Shown here one piece after another: positions 5,812-10,755 of a DNA stretch of 10,755 nucleotides. This stretch comes from Geodermatophilaceae bacterium (GTDB lineage Bacteria > Actinomycetota > Actinomycetes > Mycobacteriales > Geodermatophilaceae), in contig JACCQS010000440.1 of assembly GCA_013814015.1 (NCBI GenBank), positions 1 through 10,755 of the forward strand, read 5' to 3'. The notes beneath the pieces were generated by a model. The model was given only the letters and a program-made list of their open reading frames with translations. It was not told where the DNA came from and did no database searches. The translations under genes and the position numbers were made by a program. The stretch's first letter is position 1. Each line of letters starts with the position of its first letter.

Positions 5812-6396
5812 GTGAGCGCCTCGGCCGTCACCCTGCGCACAGCGCTGCTGCCGCGTACGTCGGTTGCCACCGACACCTTGCTCGTCGCGGGCGGAGCGGT
5901 GTTCATCGCCCTGGTCGCCCAGTTGGCGTTCTATCTGCCGTTCACGCCGGTACCGGTGACCGGATTGACCTTCGGGGTTCTCGTCACCGGTGCCGCTATG
6001 GGCGCCATCCGCGGATTGCTCGCGACCATGCTCTATGTGCTGCTCGGGGTCGCCGGCCTTCCGGTGTACGCCGATGCCAGTTACGGCATCGACGTCCTGA
6101 TCGGTGTGACTGGGGGCTACCTCGTCGGTTCGGTGCTGGCCGCCGCGCTGACCGGTTTCCTCGCCGAGAAGGCATGGGATCGCAGGGTGGTCTCAGCCGT
6201 ACCGGCGATGCTGCTCGGGGAGCTGGTGATCTTCACCGTCGGAGTGGGCTGGCTGATGGTCGTGCTCGATGTGGGCCTGGGACAGGGCTTGGCACTCGGG
6301 CTGGTGCCCTTCATCGTCGGCGAGATCGTCAAGCTGACCGCTGCCGGCTTGCTGTTGCCCGGTGCCTGGAAGCTGGTCGACCGGATCAAGGGTTAG
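5812..6396 (+). CDS. bioY: Biotin transporter BioY (ECF transporter S component)
   Basis: BioY is the membrane subunit that binds biotin in energy-coupling-factor importers; the 194-residue length is typical. The GTG start at 5812 follows AGGAGG (5799-5804) by seven bases. Six hydrophobic segments are visible (about 22-42, 49-67, 70-82, 95-117, 128-152 and 158-184). Hallmarks are PFTPVPVTGLTFGVLVTGA (43-61), RGLLATMLYVLLGVAGLPVYA (67-87), GGYLVGSVLAA (101-111) and PFIVGEIVKL (166-175). No ATPase (BioM/EcfA) or EcfT (BioN) gene lies beside it, so it must either share a general ECF module encoded elsewhere or work alone, as reported for some solitary BioY proteins. No obvious biotin-repressor palindrome is seen in the 92-bp upstream gap. 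Its stop overlaps the stop of the convergent gene at 6393. Confidence 0.95.
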   Translation: MSASAVTLRTALLPRTSVATDTLLVAGGAVFIALVAQLAFYLPFTPVPVTGLTFGVLVTGAAMGAIRGLLATMLYVLLGVAGLPVYADASYGIDVLIGVTGGYLVGSVLAAALTGFLAEKAWDRRVVSAVPAMLLGELVIFTVGVGWLMVVLDVGLGQGLALGLVPFIVGEIVKLTAAGLLLPGAWKLVDRIKG

Positions 6397-7016
6397 CGCT
6401 TGGGCTTGCCGGCCGGCTTGCCCGTCGCTGCTTCGATCTCGCGGGCCTCGTGGGCAGCCTCTTCCTCCTCCTTGTCCGCCCGTTTGCGCAGCCAGCCCAT
6501 GCCAGGCAGCCCGCCGAGGGCGACTTGGAGATCCTGGCCAATCTCGAGGAGCTGATGTACGTCCGGGGCCACCCGGTCCAGCGTCGTGAGGATGGGAAAG
6601 ATGTCCTCATCGAGGTGCTTGAGCAGGAGCGGCAACCGGTCGACGAGTGAGACGACGGCCTGGACCTCGCTGGGATCCAGCGCCTCGGCGAAGGTGCGCA
6701 GAGAAGGCGCCAACGTGCGCAACGAATCCTCGTAGAGTTCCAAGAGCGTGCCCGACCGGGCAGCCGTCGCCTCGACCGACGCGACGACCTCCCGCGCTGC
6801 CTGATCGGTGGTCCCGACGTCGGTGATCAAGATGTCGGCGCGATCGAGAATGACCTCGATCTTGTCGACCACCTGAGTCACTCGGCCGAGCAATGCCTCA
6901 GCCTCGCCGAGAAGGGCCGCGACACGGGGTAGGAACTCGAGCGCATCGCCAACGCCGTCGCGAACCGAAGCGGCGGCCTGGAGAAGATCGGCGGGACCAG
7001 GTATCGGAAGTCGCAC
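6393..7016 (-). CDS. Helical soluble protein of unknown function
   Basis: The product has 207 residues starting at a GTG (7016-7014). It begins MRLPIPGPADLLQAAASV and is then almost wholly alpha-helical, with heptad-like leucine/valine spacing (about 25-170), reminiscent of apolipoprotein-like or methyl-accepting-type helical bundles. A conserved-looking block GGLPGMGWLRKR (168-179) is followed by a charged tail, EEEEAAHEAREIE and GKPAGKPKR. There is no transmembrane segment, signal peptide or enzyme motif. Related actinobacterial proteins have, to my memory, sometimes carried a misleading RuBisCO large-subunit name; nothing here supports RuBisCO. There is no good Shine-Dalgarno sequence, but TAGAGT lies six bases before the GTG, so translation may be leaderless. 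The stop codon shares bases with that of bioY, so the two convergent transcripts must overlap unless terminated inside coding DNA. Confidence 0.75.
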   Translation of the reverse strand: MRLPIPGPADLLQAAASVRDGVGDALEFLPRVAALLGEAEALLGRVTQVVDKIEVILDRADILITDVGTTDQAAREVVASVEATAARSGTLLELYEDSLRTLAPSLRTFAEALDPSEVQAVVSLVDRLPLLLKHLDEDIFPILTTLDRVAPDVHQLLEIGQDLQVALGGLPGMGWLRKRADKEEEEAAHEAREIEAATGKPAGKPKR

Positions 7017-7022
7017 TGGCCC

Positions 7023-7028
7023 ACTCTA
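7023..7028 (-). promoter_or_regulatory. Possible -10 box for a leaderless transcript of the helical-protein gene
   Basis: On the minus strand TAGAGT is followed by six bases (GGGCCA) and the GTG start at 7016. This matches the TANNNT-plus-6/7 pattern of leaderless actinobacterial promoters. No convincing -35 lies 16-19 bp upstream; the best alignment is ACCGTT at 7046-7051. Confidence 0.35.
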
Positions 7029-7053
7029 ATCGCAGGTTCAGCGGTAACGGTTT

Positions 7054-7101
7054 GGCAACAACAGCCTGGTATTCGCCAGATCTGGGCAGCAAACGCCTGG
7101 T
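7054..7101. repeat. Imperfect 17-bp direct repeat in the divergent intergenic region
   Basis: GGCAACAACAGCCTGGT (7054-7070) and GGCAGCAAACGCCTGGT (7085-7101) match at 14 of 17 positions with a 31-bp period, close to three helical turns. They lie between the divergent helical-protein and livF genes and could be paired protein-binding sites, or chance. Confidence 0.4.
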
Positions 7102-7121
7102 TTGGGTCCACATCGCGACCG

Positions 7122-7145
7122 GGTGTTGTTAACTTCATGAACACC
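7122..7145. promoter_or_regulatory. Inverted repeat upstream of livF (GGTGTT-N12-AACACC)
   Basis: Perfect 6-bp arms, GGTGTT at 7122-7127 and AACACC at 7140-7145, flank a 12-bp centre containing GTTAAC. The arm centres are 18 bp apart. It sits 65-88 bp before the livF start, a position suitable for a regulator of the transporter operon. No clear -35/-10 pair was found here. Confidence 0.4.
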
Positions 7146-7155
7146 ACGTGCCCTA

Positions 7156-7169
7156 GGTCACTTGTGACC
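7156..7169. promoter_or_regulatory. Perfect palindrome upstream of livF (GGTCAC-TT-GTGACC)
   Basis: The arms are six bases separated by two, 41 bp before the livF start codon and 23 bp before its Shine-Dalgarno sequence. The form and place fit an operator of a dimeric repressor of the liv operon. The partner protein is unknown. Confidence 0.45.
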
Positions 7170-7209
7170 CGGCCGCTCGCCAACGCCCGCCGAGGAGGCC
7201 GCGCCGTAC

Positions 7210-8042
<833 letters not shown>

Positions 8043-8046
<4 letters not shown>

Positions 8047-8993
8047 CCGCCTCCGGTACGCCAGCGCCCGCCCCCAGCGAGCCTCTGGTTCAGCCATCCG
8101 CCGACCAACGTGCGGACCGCCCGGACGACCTGCAAGCGCCGGGCCCCGCGACGGCGCCCGTCGAGGACATTCCCGAGCTCGTCGTCGATGCCGTGACCGT
8201 GCGATTCGGCGGCCTGACGGCGCTGGACTCGGTGTCCCTGCGGGTGGCCCCTGGTTCCATTCATGCGCTGATCGGCCCCAACGGCGCTGGAAAGTCCACC
8301 CTGTTCAACGTGCTCTCCGGGGTCTACCCGGCGACGGCCGGCCGAGTCCTGCTCGGTGACCGGGAACTCACCGGGCTGCGTCCGTTCAAGATTGCCGACC
8401 TCGGCGTGGCACGCGCATTTCAGAACATCGCCCTGTCCCCGACCCAGTCGGTCCTGCAGAACTTGATGCTCGGCAGGCACCACCTGATGAAGACCGGCTT
8501 CGTGACCGCTGGTCTGGGCTGGCCCAGCGCCCGGCGCGAGGAACGCCGTAACCGCGACCGGGCCGTCGAGATCGCCGATTTCATGGGCCTTTCCAAGGTG
8601 CTGCACGCCCCGGCCGGGCTGTTGGCCTACGGGGACCAGAAGCGCGTCGACATGGGCCGGGCGCTGTGCATCGAGCCCCGAATACTCCTCCTGGACGAGC
8701 CGGTGGCGGGGATGAACTCCGACGAGACCGCCCGGATGGGTCAGACCATCGAAGACATCCGGCAGACCCTGCAGATCTCGATCGTGCTGGTCGAGCACGA
8801 CATGGGACTGGTCATGGGGATAGCCGACCGGGTGACCGTTCTCGACTTCGGCAAGCGGATCGCCGATGGTCCACCGCGAGACGTCCAGGACGACCCCGAG
8901 GTGATCCGGGCCTACCTTGGTTCGGCCGCGGATGTCGCCGCCGCTCGGGAAGCAGCCGCCCACCACGAAAGCAGTCGCGAGGAGAGCGCATGA
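8043..8993 (+). CDS. livG: HAAT-family ABC transporter ATP-binding protein (LivG type)
   Basis: This is a 316-residue ATPase, the second nucleotide-binding subunit of the same importer. Walker A GPNGAGKST is at 78-86, the Q-loop is in ARAFQNI (Q127), and the signature is the degenerate LAYGDQKR (194-201), characteristic of LivG. Walker B ILLLDEPVAGMN is at 214-225 and the H-loop His is in LVEHDMG (H252). The ending GPPRDVQDDPEVIRAYLG is the usual LivG C-terminus, followed by an extra ~23 residues rich in Ala, Glu and His. The ATG at 8043 overlaps the livF stop (ATGA); a GTG three codons upstream is possible but less likely. About 45 Pro/Ala/Asp-rich residues precede the ABC domain, an N-terminal extension not seen in E. 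coli LivG. The gene overlaps livH by 4 bp (ATGA). Confidence 0.94.
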
Positions 8994-9880
8994 CGCTCTT
9001 CCTGGAACTGCTGATCAACGGCCTGTCCGTCGGGGCGGTCTACGCGCTGATCGCTCTCGGCTTCGTGATCATCTTTAAAGCCACCGAGGTGGTCAACTTC
9101 GCCCAGGGATCGCTGCTGTTCCTCGGCGGGTTCACGATCAGCGAGTTCTCCGACGACTTCGGCTTCTTTCCCGCGTTGCTGCTGGGGGTCACCGTTGCCG
9201 CCTTCGGCGCCCTGCTGATCGAGCGGGTCCTGGCCATCCGTGGCAGCGCGGCGTCGGTGAACACCCTCGCGATCGTCACGATCGGTGTGGACATCATCAT
9301 CGCCGCCGAGCTCGTCCGGCGGGTCGGGGTCGATGCCCGGACTCTGCGTGACCCGTTCGGCGCCGACACGCTGAACCTCGGCGGAGTCGAGGTCGCGACG
9401 AGCCGGGTCGCGGCCATTATCGTCGCGGCGCTGCTGGTGACCGCATTCTTCCTGGCCTTCAAGTACACCAAGTGGGGCATCGCGATGCGGGCCAGCGCCG
9501 AGGACCCGGAGGCGGCCGCGCTGATGGGGATCCGGCGCAGCCGGGTCTCGGCCATCGCCTGGATCCTGGCCGGGCTGCTGGCCACCGTCGCGGTCATCTT
9601 TCTGGTGGCTTTTCCCACCCCCGGGCTGGACGGCAGCGTGACCCGACTGGCGCTCAAGGCATTTCCGGCCGCGATCCTGGGCGGACTCGACTCGACCGGT
9701 GGCGCCATCATCGGCGGACTCCTGGTCGGAATGGCCGAGCAGTTGGCGCTGGGCTACGACAACTACCTGAGCTTTCTTGGCGGTGGCTTCGGCGAGATCA
9801 TGCCGTACGTCATCATGATCATCGTCTTGTTGGTCAGGCCGTCCGGGCTGTTCGGGACAAAGGATCTGGCCCGTGTCTGA
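8990..9880 (+). CDS. livH: HAAT-family ABC transporter permease (LivH type)
   Basis: This is a 296-residue inner-membrane permease, the length usual for LivH. The start region MTLFLELLINGLSVGAVYALIALGF is the canonical first helix, followed by ATEVVNFAQGSLLFLGGF (31-48), the family's signature loop. Several further hydrophobic helices lie at about 60-83, 92-108, 139-157, 187-207, 224-249 and 268-283. The cytoplasmic coupling segment GIAMRASAEDPEAAALMGI (163-181) is the LivH equivalent of the EAA loop, and AFPAAILGGLDSTGGAIIGG (224-243) is highly typical. It pairs with LivM to form the channel. The ATG at 8990 has GAGGAGAG just upstream and overlaps the livG stop. The long upstream extension of the same frame, back into livG, is not coding. 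The gene overlaps livM by 8 bp. Confidence 0.95.
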   Translation: MTLFLELLINGLSVGAVYALIALGFVIIFKATEVVNFAQGSLLFLGGFTISEFSDDFGFFPALLLGVTVAAFGALLIERVLAIRGSAASVNTLAIVTIGVDIIIAAELVRRVGVDARTLRDPFGADTLNLGGVEVATSRVAAIIVAALLVTAFFLAFKYTKWGIAMRASAEDPEAAALMGIRRSRVSAIAWILAGLLATVAVIFLVAFPTPGLDGSVTRLALKAFPAAILGGLDSTGGAIIGGLLVGMAEQLALGYDNYLSFLGGGFGEIMPYVIMIIVLLVRPSGLFGTKDLARV

Positions 9881-10755
9881 CACCACGATCACTGGGACGA
9901 GTCCGTCCTCAGCGGACACTAGCGACGGCGCAAGCCGCTTCTCGAAGAGCGATTCAGCCTCGGATCTGGACAACCGCGCGCGGGCAGTCCAGGAGGCGCC
10001 GGCGGACCCGCAGCGTCGCAGCCGGCGACTGCAGTGGTTGCTGGCCGGACTGGCGATCCTGGCATTGGCGCTGTTCCCGATCTATCAGGGCGGGTCGCTG
10101 CTCTACATCGGGCTCACCTGCATGGCCGCAGCGGTCGGGGCCGTCGGGCTGACCCTGCTCACCGGGGTCACCGGTCAGCTCTCCCTGGCGCACGCCTTCT
10201 TCCTGGCCATCGGTACCTACTCCTACGCCTACCTCTCCGGAGAACCCGGTGGCCAGGCGGTGCAGTTCGGCGGCCTCGGCCTGCACCCGGTGCTGGGCGC
10301 GATCGGCGGGGTGCTGGCCGCAGGTGTGGCCGGGCTGTTGTTCAGCCCGATCGCCTCGCGGTTGCGTGGCATCTACCTCGGGGTCGCGTCGCTGTCCCTG
10401 GTCCTGATCGGCCAGCACGTGCTGTTCAACTGGGACACCGTCACCGGCGGATTCAACGGTCGCCCGGCTGAGCCGTTCAGCCTGGTCGGCTTCGAGTTCA
10501 GCAACGAGAGCCCGGAGAACCTCTTCGTACTCGACGTCCCGTTCGGCAAGAACGAACGGCTCTGGTACCTCTTCCTCGTCATTCTGGTCTTGGCCTGCCT
10601 GTTCGCCCGCAACCTGCTGCGCAGCCGCCCGGGCCGAGCGCTGCAGATGGTGCGCGACCGAGAGGTCGCTGCATCGGTCATGGGGGTGGGCGTGGCCCGC
10701 TACAAGGCCTACGCCTTCGTGCTGTCCTCGCTGTATGCGGGCCTGGCCGGCGTGA
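9873..10755 (+). CDS. livM: HAAT-family ABC transporter permease (LivM type), 3' truncated by the window
   Basis: The frame runs from a GTG at 9873 to the right edge: 294 codons with no stop. AAAGGAT lies seven bases before the GTG, which sits eight bases inside livH. A hydrophilic Ser/Asp/Arg-rich N-terminus of about 53 residues precedes the first helix (WLLAGLAILALALFPI, 55-70), longer than usual. LivM hallmarks follow: GLTLLTGVTGQLSLAHAFFL (92-111, usually GQLSLGHA), RGIYLGVASLSLVLIG, and near the edge the coupling segment GRALQMVRDREVAASVMGVGV followed by RYKAYAFVLSSLYAGLAG. Only the C-terminal helices are missing. LivM forms the second half of the permease with LivH. A substrate-binding protein gene would be expected downstream, outside the window. 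Confidence 0.93.
   Translation, partial: MSDTTITGTSPSSADTSDGASRFSKSDSASDLDNRARAVQEAPADPQRRSRRLQWLLAGLAILALALFPIYQGGSLLYIGLTCMAAAVGAVGLTLLTGVTGQLSLAHAFFLAIGTYSYAYLSGEPGGQAVQFGGLGLHPVLGAIGGVLAAGVAGLLFSPIASRLRGIYLGVASLSLVLIGQHVLFNWDTVTGGFNGRPAEPFSLVGFEFSNESPENLFVLDVPFGKNERLWYLFLVILVLACLFARNLLRSRPGRALQMVRDREVAASVMGVGVARYKAYAFVLSSLYAGLAGV

Noticed and set aside
6393..7016. RuBisCO large-subunit name for the helical protein
   Set aside because: No RuBisCO motif or TIM-barrel-like pattern is visible; the protein is a short helical bundle.
8912..9973. Minus-strand open frame of 353 codons antisense to livH
   Set aside because: Composition is extremely rich in Asp, Gln, Gly and Arg, typical of the complement of GC-rich membrane-protein genes, and livH on the other strand is unmistakable.

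Overview
The window is GC-rich throughout, with strong G/C bias at third codon positions, many ATGA start/stop overlaps and GTG starts. Together with the gene families present, this points to a chromosomal segment of a high-GC actinomycete. I cannot name the genus from the sequence. No rRNA, tRNA, CRISPR, insertion sequence, phage gene or origin is visible.

Layout. (1) Positions 1-478 (+) hold the C-terminal end of a TPR-containing regulator of the large LuxR/AfsR ATPase type. (2) From about 4701 down to 716 lies a co-directional minus-strand run of six genes, read right to left: a small helix-turn-helix protein, a stand-alone Clp N-terminal-domain protein, a DoxX-family membrane protein, an SDR oxidoreductase, glycerol-3-phosphate dehydrogenase GpsA, and a six-helix membrane protein with an HLHH motif. 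Gaps are 60, 45 and 33 bp, then a 4-bp overlap, then 98 bp, so most or all of the run may be one transcript. Its first gene has a well-formed -35/-10 pair placed for a leaderless mRNA starting at the ATG of position 4664. That promoter is covered by an array of GTTGAC/GTCAAC half-sites. (3) Divergently, 4871-5719 (+) encodes a PRC-barrel protein with a long Pro/Gln-rich tail containing three 10-residue repeats. (4) Then comes bioY (5812-6396, +), the biotin-binding subunit of an ECF transporter, with no energising subunits beside it. Its stop codon overlaps that of a convergent minus-strand gene (6393-7016) for a soluble helical protein of unknown function. (5) From 7210 to the right edge is a plus-strand branched-chain-amino-acid-type (HAAT) ABC transporter operon: livF, livG, livH and a truncated livM, each overlapping the next by 4-8 bp. 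No substrate-binding protein gene is inside the window, so the substrate (branched-chain amino acids, urea, amides or another small molecule) cannot be assigned.

Most genes here are ordinary housekeeping or transport genes. The parts most worth a second look are the HTH plus ClpN pair with its palindromic promoter, the HLHH membrane protein, the insertion of about 20 residues in LivF, the two palindromes upstream of livF, and the repeat tail of the PRC-barrel protein.
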